Assembly: GCA_030770425.1 (NCBI GenBank)
Contig: JASJFT010000078.1
Span: 124,001 to 188,000, forward strand
Source of the DNA: Darksidea phi
Taxonomy: Eukaryota; Ascomycota; Dothideomycetes; Pleosporales; Lentitheciaceae
Direction of reading: 5' to 3'
Length of the DNA stretch: 64,000 nucleotides
This document shows, piece by piece, positions 1-10,759 of the stretch (the stretch's first letter is position 1; every line of letters starts with the position of its first letter). Made by a program: the position numbers and the translations under genes. The notes below the pieces were generated by a model. It had not been told where the DNA came from. It was given only the letters and a program-made list of their open reading frames with translations, and searched no databases.

Positions 1-556
1 CCGCCCTTTGCACCCTCTTCACCATATCCTCGAACGGGTTGATGATGATCTCGGTGCTAGTAATTCTGCTTGGATACATAGGCCTGTCCTCGCTGCCCTC
101 CGCAATCTCTGCCTCTGCGATCTTCATCAGGTTGTAGATGGTGTCTCCCACTATCCTGCCAAACATTGTATTCTTCCCCTGCAGCTCAGGCGTGCTCGCA
201 AGTGTGAAAAAGAACTGGCTGCCATTATCGTCCTTCTTCCCCGTGTTCGCCATGCCCAATAGGCCTCGCCGGTTGAATTTGAGTCGGCTGTGAAACTCAT
301 CCGCGAAGGGCTCGCCATCGTAGCTGCTCTCCCCACCCTGGCCGGTGCCAGTCGGGTCGCCGCCTTGCAAAATGAAGCCCTTTACTAGGCGGTGGAACAC
401 GGTGTTGTCATAATAGCCGTCCAAACATAGCTGCAGGAAATTGCGCGATGTGATGGGCGTCTGTTTCGCAAAGAGCTCGAGCTCGAGGTCGCCGGCGGTG
501 GTGTGTAGGAGGACTTTCGCGGTCGGATTTGGCTCGAGGTTGTAGGTGGAACTCAT
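1..556 (-). CDS. CWC27: CWC27-type cyclophilin (peptidyl-prolyl isomerase-like), 3' end outside window
   Basis: The reverse strand reads from an ATG at 556 (MSSTYNLEPNP) without a stop to the window edge, giving about 185 residues of a cyclophilin fold. Visible cyclophilin motifs are FHRLVKGFILQGGDPTGTG, the GMANTGKKDDNGSQFFFTL block and the NTMFGRI strand. The opening and the STEIIINPFEDM segment after the fold match the spliceosome-associated CWC27 branch, which normally carries a charged C-terminal tail, here cut off. At the position of the substrate-pocket Trp of cyclophilin A this protein has Glu (TPELQGK), as known for CWC27, so isomerase activity is probably weak or absent and the role is likely structural, in the activated spliceosome in the nucleus. 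No intron is visible in this part. Assignment to CWC27 rather than another cyclophilin is inference from the motif pattern. Confidence 0.9.
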   Translation of the reverse strand, partial: MSSTYNLEPNPTAKVLLHTTAGDLELELFAKQTPITSRNFLQLCLDGYYDNTVFHRLVKGFILQGGDPTGTGQGGESSYDGEPFADEFHSRLKFNRRGLLGMANTGKKDDNGSQFFFTLASTPELQGKNTMFGRIVGDTIYNLMKIAEAEIAEGSEDRPMYPSRITSTEIIINPFEDMVKRVQRA

Positions 557-883
557 TGTGGTAAAGGTTGAGCGTGGGTCGCGCCCGTGACGGTTTGGGT
601 GTGGTCGACTGGTGAGAGTTCTGGAATTCTGCCAGTCAAAGGCGGAATCGGCCGCACGAAGGGAGCTAGTGCTTCTTTCGGACTGGTCGCGGTGCCATGT
701 GGCTCGACGTCACAACTGCCACCAGGAACGCCTCGGTTTTCCGTCTCCGCTCCAGGACACTGAAAAGACATTAGCACGCCATGTGGGCAACATTCGTATA
801 AGTCAAACCTATTGCTGCGCTCCTATACCCTCTACCTCTACCTTTTCTCGACCCACTTTACGCACCAGCCCGTGACCGCTAGA
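557..883. other. Intergenic, shared divergent upstream region
   Basis: This 327-base gap separates the start codons of the cyclophilin and acyltransferase genes, which point away from each other. It must hold both promoters and 5' leaders. I see no clear TATA box and no coding sequence. Confidence 0.6.
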
Positions 884-2847
884 ATGCTACCCTTTATCAA
901 TGCGCGTACGTGTGAGAGCATCAGGCAAGACCAGAATGCGAGCTAACAGACCACGTAGCTTTCGAATATGTTGGCAGTGCACTAGGGACATCTGCAGATG
1001 AGCGTAAGATCCGTGAGGGGTCGTTTTATTCGTCGTCTGATCTGTTGCAGTGAAGCTCGTTTTCTCATTTTACCTATCGTACCCCCTTGCAGCTGTCCTC
1101 AAACGCATACCGGACAAAGAGCCATGGAAAAAGAACGTCTTCATAATAGGGTAATCGATATCCAACCCTCCACCTGAGTCACTTATCGAAGCTAACTTCG
1201 CGCAGTGTTTCCCTATTTTACCTGGTTGGTCTCTTTGATCTATGGACTGGTTTGAGAACCATCTTTATCAGCGCATATGGCGCATATGCCATCGCAGCCA
1301 AGATCAACTCTCCTTACATGCCATGGATTGGTTTCGCCTTCCTCATGGGCCACATGTCCATCAATCACATCATCCGCCAGAGCATCAACGACCCCTCTTC
1401 CGTTGACATCACCGGAGCGCAGATGGTTCTGGTCATGAAACTGACAGCCTTCTGCTGGAACGTGCAAGACGGGCGCCTTCCCGACTCTGAGCTTTCCAAC
1501 TTCCAGAGAGAGCATGCTGTAAGGACGCTTCCGAGCCTTCTTGACTACACTGGATACGTCTTCTTCTTCCCAGCTCTTATGGCCGGACCGGCATTCGATT
1601 ACTGCGACTATGAAAACTATATCACTGCTACTATGTTCACTTTGCCACCCGGTACCGACCCCTCCAAGGCGCCACCCACCCGCAAGAAACGCAAAATCCC
1701 GCGCAGCGGAATGCCAGCTGCTATGAAAGCCGTAATCGGAAGTACTTGGATCTTCGCCTTCCTCAAGTTCTCGTCCTGGTACAACCCGGAGTTGCTCTTG
1801 GGTAATGAGTACATGACATACTGGTTCCCTCGCCGCGTCTGGTTCCTGTACATGCTTGGCGTGACCACTCGCATGAAGTACTACGGTGTGTGGACGCTTA
1901 CGGAAGGTGCATGTATACTTTCAGGCATCGGATACAATGGCATTGACCCCCAGACTGGCAAGGCGAAGTGGGATCGCTTAACAAACGTCAAGCCCTGGGA
2001 GATCGAGACAGCCCAGAACACACGTGCTTACCTCGGATTCTGGAACATCAACACGAATCACTGGTTGCGAAACTACATGTACCTGCGTGTTACACCCAAA
2101 GGCAAGAAGCCCGGCTTTAGAGCCACACTAGCGACCTTCATCACAAGTGCGTTCTGGCACGGTTTCTATCCTGGTTACTACCTTGCCTTTATCCTGGCTT
2201 CCTTCCTTCAGACAATTGCGAAGAGTGAGCATGTCCTTTCCTTCAAGGTTATTAGCACTAACATTCTCACAGATGCCCGCCGCATGATCCGTCCGCTCTT
2301 CTTCACCCCTGACGGGAAAACGCCCCTCCCCTCGAAGAGATACTACGACATATTCACCTTGATCGTTACCCAAGCAGCGTTCGCATACACCGTGGCCCCC
2401 TTTATCCTTCTCTCCTTTAGCTCTACCATGCTAGTATGGGCTCGCGTTTACTTTTACACACTCTTTGGAACTGCTGCTTCCTTCGCCCTCTTCAGCCGCT
2501 CGCTTCCCTTCCGCAAGCAAATTCTTGCACGCCAGGCCGCGCGCGTCGCGCCCTCTTCGTCCGCCTCCCCGTCCATCCTCGATAGCAACATCGAAAGGGT
2601 AGCCCAAGAGGAAGTTAGAAAGGATAAGCAGCGCAGAGAGTTGCAGAGAATGGAGAGCAATGAATCCGGCTCCAAGCGTGCGCCTACACTAGGCATCGCG
2701 GATGATCCGGAAGCGGAGATCGATGAAATCATTGCCGAGGTCAGGAAGGAGTTTGAAGAGAGGAGAAGAAGGGGAAGCTTGGTGCAGGGATTTGACGTCA
2801 GGAAGGCGGTTGAGCAGAAGTTGAAGGATTTCAAGAAGGGTAGTTAA
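884..2847 (+). CDS. ALE1: ALE1-type lysophospholipid acyltransferase (MBOAT family)
   Basis: Four exons: 884-905, 959-1003, 1051-1150 and 1206-2847, joined in phase to give 602 residues, close to the yeast ALE1 length. The small first exons encode MLPFINAPFEYVG, which fits the conserved start of the family, and each junction has GT...AG ends. The protein is hydrophobic with many membrane segments. MBOAT hallmarks are visible: the Asn/His-containing WNINTNHWLRNY block and SAFWHGFYPGYY with the probable catalytic His. The C-terminal 110 residues are a charged, Arg/Glu-rich cytosolic tail. Family knowledge: ALE1/LPT1 enzymes reacylate lysophospholipids (Lands cycle) with acyl-CoA in the ER membrane. 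The gene is divergent from CWC27 and seems intact. Confidence 0.93.
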
Positions 2848-3249
2848 AACTTTAAGGACTAGAATACTGGGTAGAGGGATGTACGGTACAGTGTTGTTGG
2901 TGGTGGCTTCTCTGTGTTTTGTGGGGTGCCGGTGAGCGTGTAATTTACGTTAGGGTTTCCTTTACTTAGAAGAAATGTCTCGGTGGTATGATATGATCGC
3001 TTTATTGTACCTAGGGCAGGCGGCGAATATTGGGTTGCGTTGTGACATCTCTTATTTGTTTTGGATTTGAGCAGTGGGAGCGTCGTCACATTCCCGCGTT
3101 CTCCTTTCCTTCTTCATTTCTCCCCGCCTCATCTGACCTCAACCACTCTTGAATTTTCGACACCATCTAAGTCTCTCCTAGAAATAGTAGCTCGCTTCAC
3201 GTTCCCTTGACGCGAACTTCACCAAACCGCGTGCACAGTTCCTCATACA
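2848..3249. other. Intergenic spacer
   Basis: The spacer holds the 3' flank of the acyltransferase and the 5' flank of the F-box locus. I recognise no gene or repeat in it. Confidence 0.5.
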
Positions 3250-4692
3250 ATGGATAGTATGGACATTGACCCACGCCCGGCTTGCACACTTGATTCTCTT
3301 CCCACAGAGATTGTGGAAGGTATTGCGCTGCATCTTACCTACTAATCTCGTGCAACTTGGACGTTCCAGGAGCCACATGGTCAAGATCTCAAGAGCCTAC
3401 GCGCGACCTGCAAGAGCTTGGAAGCGAAGACACGCCATGCGTTTGGGCGCCTGTTTTTTAATAGCCGGATGGTCGGTTTCAATGGCAAAGGGCTGAGAGG
3501 ACTTATGGCTGTGGCGAATACGCTTGAACTTGCTTCTACAGCCACAACGCTCACGTTTGTAAGGAACCAGTTACTCAGCCGGAATATGACGAGCCTGCCC
3601 GCGACGAGGACTAATGGCGAAAGAGAGAAGAATTGGCAATACGCATTCGAAAGGACTGGATTGATCGCGCTGTGAGTGTTTTCATCATTTATGAGTACAG
3701 CGCATCGCTAACGTTATCCCTAGTATTTGGAGAGGAGTGGCATGGGTACAGCACTACTGACAGACGTTTTAAGAAAGTTTAAGAATCTCAATCATATATG
3801 AATGGCCCCAGGTTACATGTCTGCTCCGCTGGCGTTTAAGGACGATTCCACATTCGCGCCAGGCTCTGTAGCAAGTCTCTTCATGCCAGTGCTCGCTGCC
3901 GTGCAGCTATCGGGAATACGTCTCACAGCACCCACAATGCCCTTAAACTGGCGATTACGCGATAATAGCCTCGCTTACCACCCGCTGTGCTTTCCTGACA
4001 TCATCGCCTCAGCATGTCAACACCTCGAGAGGCTCGACCTAGCCATACGTTGCGACATAACAGGTTCGCACGTAGACGTTTGGACCGACTTTATACAAAG
4101 GCTTCCAGCAATCAAAAGGCTTAACTTGGCTCTCAATTCTTTTGATTCAGGAGGGCCTTCCCTAGACAGATATCTGACCGCCGAGACATCAACTAGCTCG
4201 TTGGTGGAGCTGAGGTTGTTCGATATCAGCTTTTCTCTCGCTCGCAGCGAGCGTTTTCTAAGCTTCCACCAAAACACGCTCAAGTCGCTGACATTGAAAA
4301 CGTGCGAACTCCATGGCTACTCTCTTCTCGTGCAGTGCTGCAGCTGGGTCGACATCTTACGGGGATTAATGGGCTTCCCCCACTTTTGCTATCTGCACTT
4401 GGGCACGCTCGCCCAGGAAAAACGTAGAGTGTACTTCCCAACGCAAGGCTCCATCTTGGATGTAGTACTGAACGAGTTGGGGGACTTCGATATAGTACTT
4501 CAAGAGTCGGGGGACATCAACACGGAGTGCTGGGTGTTGATGACCAAGCCTTCTGAATTTTCGGTTTTTGTGCAGGAGTGGGAGCATATGCTACCAAGAT
4601 TGGAGGCGTTGATAGATGACGTCCACTTGAGCGATAGGGGTTTAGAGTCGGACGGCACTCCGGGTGAGGAGCATATGCTGCACTTTATTTAA
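3250..4692 (+). pseudogene. F-box/leucine-rich-repeat-like locus, probably degraded
   Basis: An ATG at 3250 opens a reading frame with an F-box start (LDSLPTEIVEGIALHL) that hits a TAA at 3343 with no usable GT donor after the HL codons. The box continues in frame after an AG at 3369 (EPHGQDLKSLRATCKSLEAK), and the frame is open to about 3675. The rest of the protein lies in 3812-4692 as a leucine-rich-repeat-like region (CQHLERLDLAI, FIQRLPAIKRLNLAL, NTLKSLTLKTC). The best-looking introns (3320-3369 with a TACTAAT branch site; about 3673-3722; 3759-3811) do not keep phase. In-frame joins need poor AG acceptors (after 3385, or inside TTTGGAGAG) and would delete the core of the F-box. I therefore call it a decayed gene, although an expressed variant with odd splicing cannot be excluded. 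F-box proteins recruit substrates to SCF ubiquitin ligases. Confidence 0.6.
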
Positions 4693-5406
4693 GCTTCATG
4701 TCAGGGTATAAATTTAGGAATTTTCTCTTGGGGGCCTGTCAGCGCCCGTTGTGACAAGCTTGGTTCTTGCATATTACGACCCATGGGCGGAGCGGTGTGA
4801 CACTACCGCTCATCTCCTTCCTCCACAATGGAAACGTTGTATCGCTGTGTAGCTTGTTGTTCCATATTCTCGAGAGTAGCATATGTAAGACACCCAGCGA
4901 TGCGCGTGACGATAGTTATCTGGTGTAGGTGTAAGTGTGGAGGCGATTTTACATCTTGCATATGCACCGCTGAGCAAGGCATGACAAGGGACACGTTGGA
5001 CAGCAATTTGAAACTCGTGATGTATTAGTCACTGCTCATTCTCTCCGGATTATGAATATGTAGGTGATGAAGTGTTGTGATACTGATGCCTTAGGTTTGA
5101 AAACATCGTAAGTGAGAGAGAATAGTGGTATTTCTCATTTTCTCTCGGCGAATGCAGGTATGGATCTTGTTGTTTGTTCCAAGAGATAATGCAGATTTCT
5201 GTGATCTTAAACACTTTGCGTCTTCTTAGCGATCGTAGAGAGCAGTGCCGCAGATGCCAAGATAATCATATCGTGTCCTCGTATTTTCGTATTAAATGCC
5301 ATGCGGGGCTGCGCCCCCCCTTCCTTTCAACTTTCAGCATGCGACCCTCTCTTCAAATCTCACTCACTGCACATTCATCGTTCGCTCAACGTTCACAGTC
5401 CCACTT
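4693..5406. other. Intergenic spacer
   Basis: The spacer is about 700 bases. A Cys-containing frame at 4828-5028 (66 codons) has no recognisable similarity and I do not call it. The rest shows nothing. Confidence 0.4.
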
Positions 5407-6438
5407 ATGGAGACAGTACGCGATAAGCCGAAGGCAACTAGCGGGAGCAAGCTGAAGATGTGGCAGAGATTACGGAGGGAAAAGAAGGACGTTCCGCCGG
5501 CTCCACGTGTGATTGAGATCGAAGAATCTGATGCGGACTCAGCTCTCAACCGACATGTGGTAAAGTTCCCTTCCCTACCTAGTCTATTAAGAGTTAAGTG
5601 GCGAAAAAGAGGGGAGAGCGATCGGGTCCCAGAAAACAACACGTCTGTCGCGCAAACTATCTCAACTTCCCACATCCAAGAGAGGTCCGGAAATCTCGCC
5701 AAACCTGCTACGACAAACCAAATCGCGAAAACTACCATCGCCCCAGCCAAAGTTCATCCTGCGCCCCCGCGTAAACCTACCGCACCGCATAAACCTACCG
5801 TACCGCATAAACCTACCGAACCGCATAAACCCACCAAACCGGATAAACCTACCGAACCGCATAAACCCACCGCACCGCGTAAACCCACCACACCACGTAA
5901 ACCCACCACGCCGCGCAAAACCCCATCACCTCTCCTCCACCTCTCCCCGGACCTCTTATTCTGCATAACTGACTTCCTCGACTGGCCCAGCACCATCTTC
6001 CTCAAACTGGCCTGCAAATCGCTCTACCAAAAAATTCCTATGCCCAAAGCCACCGCAACCGACGAGGAAAAGCTACGCGTCCTCCGCGTCTGCCACCCAA
6101 ACCGTTACTACGACGGCAAACTGCCCTACCTCTGCCGCTCGTGCATGATGTGGCACACCATCAATTGTGTCCGAGAGCTGCACATTTGCGAGCGGTATTA
6201 TAAGAAAATTAAGCAACCAGTCCCGAATAGATCTACTGTGGGTGGCTCGGCGTACAGTCCGTGGTCCAGTACGTATTCGAGTAGCTATGTTGGCGCGTTT
6301 AATCCTGCAACGTATTATCAGAGTGGGGGAAAGGATTTTGATGTGGGGAGGGCGAAAACTTGTGGGAGGTGTCTGGGGGCGCTCGAGCCGGGGTACAATA
6401 GATGTAGTTGTGCACATATTGGGGGCGCGTATGATTAG
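5407..6438 (+). CDS. F-box-like protein with Lys-Pro-Thr repeat and Cys pairs
   Basis: A single exon of 343 codons. I start at the ATG at 5407 (METVRDKPKATSG) because the 37 upstream in-frame codons look non-coding; an ATG at 5296 is the alternative. The layout is: a basic, low-complexity N-terminus; a proline/lysine/threonine repeat at about residues 115-172; an F-box-like segment at about 178-210 (LSPDLLFCITDFLDWPS, then LACKSL); then a Cys-rich tail with YLCRSC and CGRCLGALEPGYNRCSC, which could bind zinc. This is the common fungal plan of an F-box followed by two Cys pairs with spacing for one metal site. The role is probably as an SCF adaptor of unknown substrate. Neighbouring F-box loci on both sides are decayed; this one is open throughout. 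Confidence 0.72.
   Translation: METVRDKPKATSGSKLKMWQRLRREKKDVPPAPRVIEIEESDADSALNRHVVKFPSLPSLLRVKWRKRGESDRVPENNTSVAQTISTSHIQERSGNLAKPATTNQIAKTTIAPAKVHPAPPRKPTAPHKPTVPHKPTEPHKPTKPDKPTEPHKPTAPRKPTTPRKPTTPRKTPSPLLHLSPDLLFCITDFLDWPSTIFLKLACKSLYQKIPMPKATATDEEKLRVLRVCHPNRYYDGKLPYLCRSCMMWHTINCVRELHICERYYKKIKQPVPNRSTVGGSAYSPWSSTYSSSYVGAFNPATYYQSGGKDFDVGRAKTCGRCLGALEPGYNRCSCAHIGGAYD
5768..5920 (+). repeat. 18-base in-frame tandem repeat coding (HKPTxP)n
   Basis: About eight and a half imperfect copies of an 18-base unit of the form CGCATAAACCTACCGNAC occur inside the F-box gene. Each codes the hexapeptide H/R-K-P-T-x-P, where x varies (A, V, E, K, T) and H changes to R or D. The unit length keeps the frame, so copy number could vary without harming the gene. 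Confidence 0.85.
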
Positions 6439-6899
6439 GTGGGTTGGGCTTGGGTAGGTTGGAACCTGTAACCTTGAATATTTCGAAGCGATCCCGGCCT
6501 CCTGGGTAGCCTTTCTAGCACGTCGAAGTCCTGGGCTTATCGATTAGTTGCTACCGATGGCGGAGGGAGGCGAGAATAGACGTATCTGGATTTCCAAGCT
6601 GAAGGGTACATAGACTTTGAGAAGAACGGCCATCTTCAAGGAGTCGTCAGATGGGATACGAAAGGGATGTAATGTTTTCCCGTGTTTGATTGCGCCGGGC
6701 TTGCATCGGCGTTCCGTTTACTATTGACATTCCACATCGTGTCTGAAGAGGAGCTTGTGAGGAAAATTACACATTTGAATGTCCGCTATATGGCGCACCA
6801 TGAGGAAGAGGGGCGGCGGACCATCGACCTGTTGAGATACGCGATCACGGAGTAGGTCTTTCAAATTCTACTTCTAGGTAAGCTGACGTATCTTACACG

Positions 6900-7830
6900 C
6901 GCATAGTATGTAGTAGTGATCGATGTCGCAACAGAGACGTTATCGACAGCACTGGCTTAGCTCCCAATCCTTAGATCCGTTACTATTCATTTTCCGCAAA
7001 TTGGTGATTCATCTGTTAGAAGTGGGTCCTCGGGGGTATGTCAAGCACGGTTCGTCGACTCGCGTGTTCACGTCCACCCTCGCCGCGGTCCTATTTTCTA
7101 ACATCCGCCTCATCTCACTCGACATGTCAGTATCGCGCTTGTGCATTTTCCAAAGCATACCTTACTGGACTCTGTGTTCCCCAGCCGCTACCAAACTCTG
7201 TTTGAGAATCTGCAACATCTCGTGCTCAATGTCAACCACGAGGATAACACAGAAGACTCATCGCAGTTACTCGGCTTTATCGACCGTCTGCCTGCCCTGG
7301 GCTCTCTAGAAATCTGGCTGAATGCCTCCGAGACGTCGGAATTAGGTCTAGACTGGTATCTGTGCAGAAATGATCCGTTAAGCGCATTACCAAGACTATC
7401 GCGGAAGTCACCTACTAGGATGCCATAGAGACACGCCCCGGACGCTTGTCATATCCAAATACATCCTCGATTGTAAAATCGGCCATATAAACGACCATGT
7501 CGACGACTGACGAAAGGTTCTTGAGAATTTGATGGGATTCCGGACTCTCGAGGCCTTGGAACTGTATCGCTTTGGCCAGAACTCCAGCAGGACTTAGTAT
7601 CCAGTTCACGGCTATGTAAGGCAAATGTAGGTCTCTTCGGATCTTAATGAAAATAGCTGGGTGTTACTGGAAATGCCCAATCCCTTTGATGTTCGGGTCG
7701 AAGGTTAAGAGTGTATGCAGACGCGATTGAGAGGATTACAGGAAGACTTTCGATTGAGTGAGCTAGGACTGGACTCGCATTTGAGGGGTGGAAGAGGGTC
7801 AGCGGCGGCGGGTTTGGTGCATGTGCTAAG
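6900..7830 (+). pseudogene. Decayed F-box/LRR paralogue of the 3250-4692 locus
   Basis: Fragments in different frames line up, in order, with the upstream locus. LFENLQHLVLNV then FIDRLPALGSLEIWL and LGLDWYL (7195-7355) match CQHLERLDLAI, FIQRLPAIKRLNLAL and PSLDRYL. SWVLLEMPNPFDVRVEG (about 7655-7705), followed after a stop by RLRGLQEDFRLSELGLDSH, matches CWVLMTKPSEFSVFVQE and RLEALIDDVHLSDRGLESD. Stops and frameshifts separate the pieces (for example near 7425 and 7710). A further leucine-rich fragment (LTVFNFCTLSRTKIDLQTLQQ) lies at 8010-8105. No F-box is readable at the expected upstream position. I read it as a tandem duplicate that has lost coding capacity. Confidence 0.7.
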
Positions 7831-8419
7831 GTGGTCGCTGTGCTCACAAGATGAAAAGGTCCTTATACTTTCCGGTACGGCCTGAGTAGAATACATACGA
7901 TTCCTACGAGCTTCATCTCTTCCATGCCCCCAAGCGCACCAGACTTGTCCTACAATTTAATCCAAGCCTATCTACTCCACGCCTTATGCCCAATATCAAT
8001 TAGCATGACACACTGGCCACGGTTGACCGTCTTCAACTTTTGTACGCTCAGCCGCACAAAGATCGACTTACAAACCCTGCAGCAGCATCACAAGCCTTTT
8101 TTTAAATACTCATCTCCTCCATAGTCAGATCTCGTCCACGAAGAGCTGGATTGAAACGCGTCCTTGGTAGCTTCGCTTATATACTATCATCTGTCGAGTT
8201 GCTTGCGGCAGCATTTAGCCCGACCATAGCATGTAAGTTGTTGCGCCAAAAGTACTACATCGTCTATGAGAGTTTTATGAGCGTGCACGATACTCGTGTC
8301 TTCGGGTGCATTTCCTAACTCTAATAACGCGTGTCGGAAACAAATGATTTTGGTAGGATACGTCAAGAGAGCAGCATGTACAAAAAAAAAAGAAAGCTTC
8401 AGTCATGTCACTTGGTTTA
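7831..8419. other. Intergenic, with possible end of F-box remnant
   Basis: Apart from the LRR-like fragment at 8010-8105 and an A-rich run near 8381-8394, nothing is recognisable. It contains the 3' flank of the S1/P1 nuclease gene on the other strand. Confidence 0.4.
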
Positions 8420-9424
8420 TCAGTGCTCATGACCACAATCCCACCCATACGCCCTCCTCACCCTTCTAGCCTCCACCATCCAGTCCTCCAGCTCAACCCT
8501 TCCCCTCTTCACGACCACCTTCTTTTCACCGCCCAACTTATATCCCGCCTCGCCATCAACCCCCACTTCCCCCGTAACAACCAAATTCAACCAAGCCGCC
8601 AACCTATACCCGGCCTTAGCAATTTGCACCTGCACTACGGGAATCGCGCTGTCATAATACGCCCCACTCAACTCCTCGCCCTCCACACCTTCCTCTCCCT
8701 CCGGCACAACAGTCGAGCACACGTACGCATTCGAATCGGTAGCCCAGAGCATAGAGCTCGCTATACTGTCGTTTGCATTGATGCCGTGTAGCCAGCTCTT
8801 CGTCGCATTCGCATACTTCCCGCTCGTGATCTCGGCTATGAGCGATGCAGACCAGTTCTCTGCATCTTCCATGTCGAAGCCACCGATGAGCTTCTCGGGA
8901 ATCGACGTATCCCACACCCTATGCAGATTCGTTGTGGCGTTGGCAAAGGTAACGTTAATCCTGTTTCCGCCTACAGCCAGATTCTCCACATGAAGCGGTT
9001 GATGGATATCACCCAAGAAATGGACGACCCATTTAAGAGCTTTTTGGCGCTCGTCTACGCTCAGCGTTTTATCCTGAAAGCGCGTCGTATAATTCGCGAT
9101 TGCGCTGACGATGCAGCCTTCTTCGGGACAATCTCGTTCATAGTCGACGTTGCAGGATCCAGGTGGGGAGTCGAGCGAGTCGATGTAGTGGAAGGGAGAA
9201 GAAAAGGCGCCGCCGGGTTGGGAGCGGTATGAGTCTGCCCATGTGGCTACGTTGGCGAGGTAGGCAGCTGATGTGTCGTTTAGCAGCGTTTGTGTGTATC
9301 GGACTGTTGCTGGCGAGAGGAAGGATTGTGCGATGAAGGCTACGGTGTTGTGGCCTAAGGAGCCCCAAGCTGAGACTTGGGAGGTGAGTGTAAGGAGAGG
9401 GAGGGCGAATTTGAGGGTAGGCAT
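8420..9424 (-). CDS. Secreted S1/P1-type nuclease
   Basis: A single exon of 334 residues. A signal peptide at residues 1-19 ends in SQVSA, so cleavage would expose Trp20 in WGSLGH, the N-terminal Trp that ligates zinc in P1 nuclease. Other metal ligands are visible in order: His25, Asp in ATWADSYR, His in SPFHYID, the HFLGDIHQPLH block (His, Asp, His) and NLHRVWD (His, Asp). Several N-glycosylation sequons are present (NDT, NYT, NVT, NAT, NWS, NDS). The family cleaves single-stranded DNA/RNA and 3'-nucleotides using three zinc ions at acidic pH, outside the cell. Four Cys are placed to form the usual disulfides. Length is slightly above the family norm because of an acidic loop, EGEEGVEGEE, near residue 245. 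It looks intact. Confidence 0.95.
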   Translation of the reverse strand: MPTLKFALPLLTLTSQVSAWGSLGHNTVAFIAQSFLSPATVRYTQTLLNDTSAAYLANVATWADSYRSQPGGAFSSPFHYIDSLDSPPGSCNVDYERDCPEEGCIVSAIANYTTRFQDKTLSVDERQKALKWVVHFLGDIHQPLHVENLAVGGNRINVTFANATTNLHRVWDTSIPEKLIGGFDMEDAENWSASLIAEITSGKYANATKSWLHGINANDSIASSMLWATDSNAYVCSTVVPEGEEGVEGEELSGAYYDSAIPVVQVQIAKAGYRLAAWLNLVVTGEVGVDGEAGYKLGGEKKVVVKRGRVELEDWMVEARRVRRAYGWDCGHEH

Positions 9425-9884
9425 GGTGGCTGTGAAGGGAGGTGGGAGGCAAAGTAAGGGTTGGAGAGTGCGATTATATGTAAGATGGTGAAGGTGGGTC
9501 CATTCCTACCATTGACCGCAGCTCTATCAATCAATCGGACATGTCCGTTCACGATCGCCACACCCGAGTCCCACAAGTTGCAGGTCGCAACGGTAGAACG
9601 CGGTCCGCTAGCTCAAACAGGCAGGCGCTTAACCGAAAGCCAGGATATCGCCTAGACGAAGAAGCTCGCAGTGAGAGACAATTGGACGGACATTTAAGAT
9701 GACAGCGAGGCGCATAGATAGAGGCACGAATCGCGCGTACCAATAATGCGTGCGTTGTACCTACATACATGTACTAGGAAGATCATTGCTTATACGTGAC
9801 TCTAGTAGAAGAGGAGCTGGAAAGGGTATCTCAAATGCGTTTGAGGTGTCGCCAAACGCCGTAAAATGAATATGTATGATGCGT
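9425..9884. other. Intergenic spacer
   Basis: This is the upstream region of the nuclease gene and the 3' flank of the Derlin gene, both on the reverse strand. Short open frames here look random. Confidence 0.5.
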
Positions 9885-10759
9885 CTAGTTTATTCCTGCA
9901 CCTTGTGGAAGGACTTCTGTTGGGCCGTTGTTTGCGTCAGCGGGCGCATCTGGGGCCACGTCTTCGGCGGCTTCTTCTACGGGTGCGGGTGGGCCTTCGA
10001 ATAGGCGGATCCACCATGCGGGAGGGTCGAGGGGGCTGTGGCCTTGGTGGAGGGGTGGGTAGACGTCGTTGAAGAAGTACCAAACTATTGAGCGTTAGCA
10101 AAGCAGCTAGTAGACAATAAAGAAACTGACGTACTGTGACCCACTACGATCCCACACATTTCGTCCTTGGGCACAGTGCCGTGCATGACCAATGAGAAGC
10201 ACAGCAGCACCCATGGAAGATACGGTGCCCTGAATATTATGAGGCCCAGGAAGCTGAGCATGGTATCCGGATTCTTCCTGCTCCAGATATAGATCAAAGT
10301 ACTTGACAGAGCCGACCCGAGGAATGCCATAGACAGTATCGGCGCCATGCATAATAGCAGCGTAGAAGCGAAGGTAAGGAGCCATGAGAAATGTGCAGGC
10401 GAGCGTCCGGATGACTCTTCGAGCAGGCGCGAGTACCGCTGGAGGAAGAAGATGTGGTAGAGAAGGTCGAGGCTGAGCGGCCCGAAGTAGAAGAATGTCG
10501 TTATAAGACGCCAGTACTGTTCGCATAATTAGAATTTGAGTCTCGGACGGGAATTGCGTGGACGTACTTGGCTCCGTATGAAGACGGTCCGGAAACTGTA
10601 GAAGAGCTGATAGGGCGAGACCATGTGGCATTGCACCAGGACACTCGCGCTCAGTGCAGCCGTCATCCACCAACGCGTGCAGACGGGCATTTCGTAGAAC
10701 CATTGTTCAAGTGGGAACTGGCCCATCATACCGTCGCCGCCAGCCAGAACGTTCGCCAT
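9885..10759 (-). CDS. Derlin family protein (DER1-like, ER-associated degradation)
   Basis: Three exons on the reverse strand, 10759-10568, 10516-10135 and 10084-9885, join in phase to 257 residues. The N-terminus contains the Derlin block (LEQWFYEMPVCTRWW, then VSPYQLFYSF and QYWRLITTFFYFGPLSL), several hydrophobic helices, and the conserved GHIWYFFNDVYP motif formed exactly across the second splice junction. The C-terminal tail is acidic and Ala/Pro-rich. Derlins are rhomboid-like pseudoproteases in the ER membrane that help move misfolded proteins to the cytosol with the HRD1 ligase and Cdc48. Intron ends are canonical GT...AG (51 and 50 bases). It shares a 635-base divergent upstream region with the centromeric histone gene. 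Confidence 0.93.
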
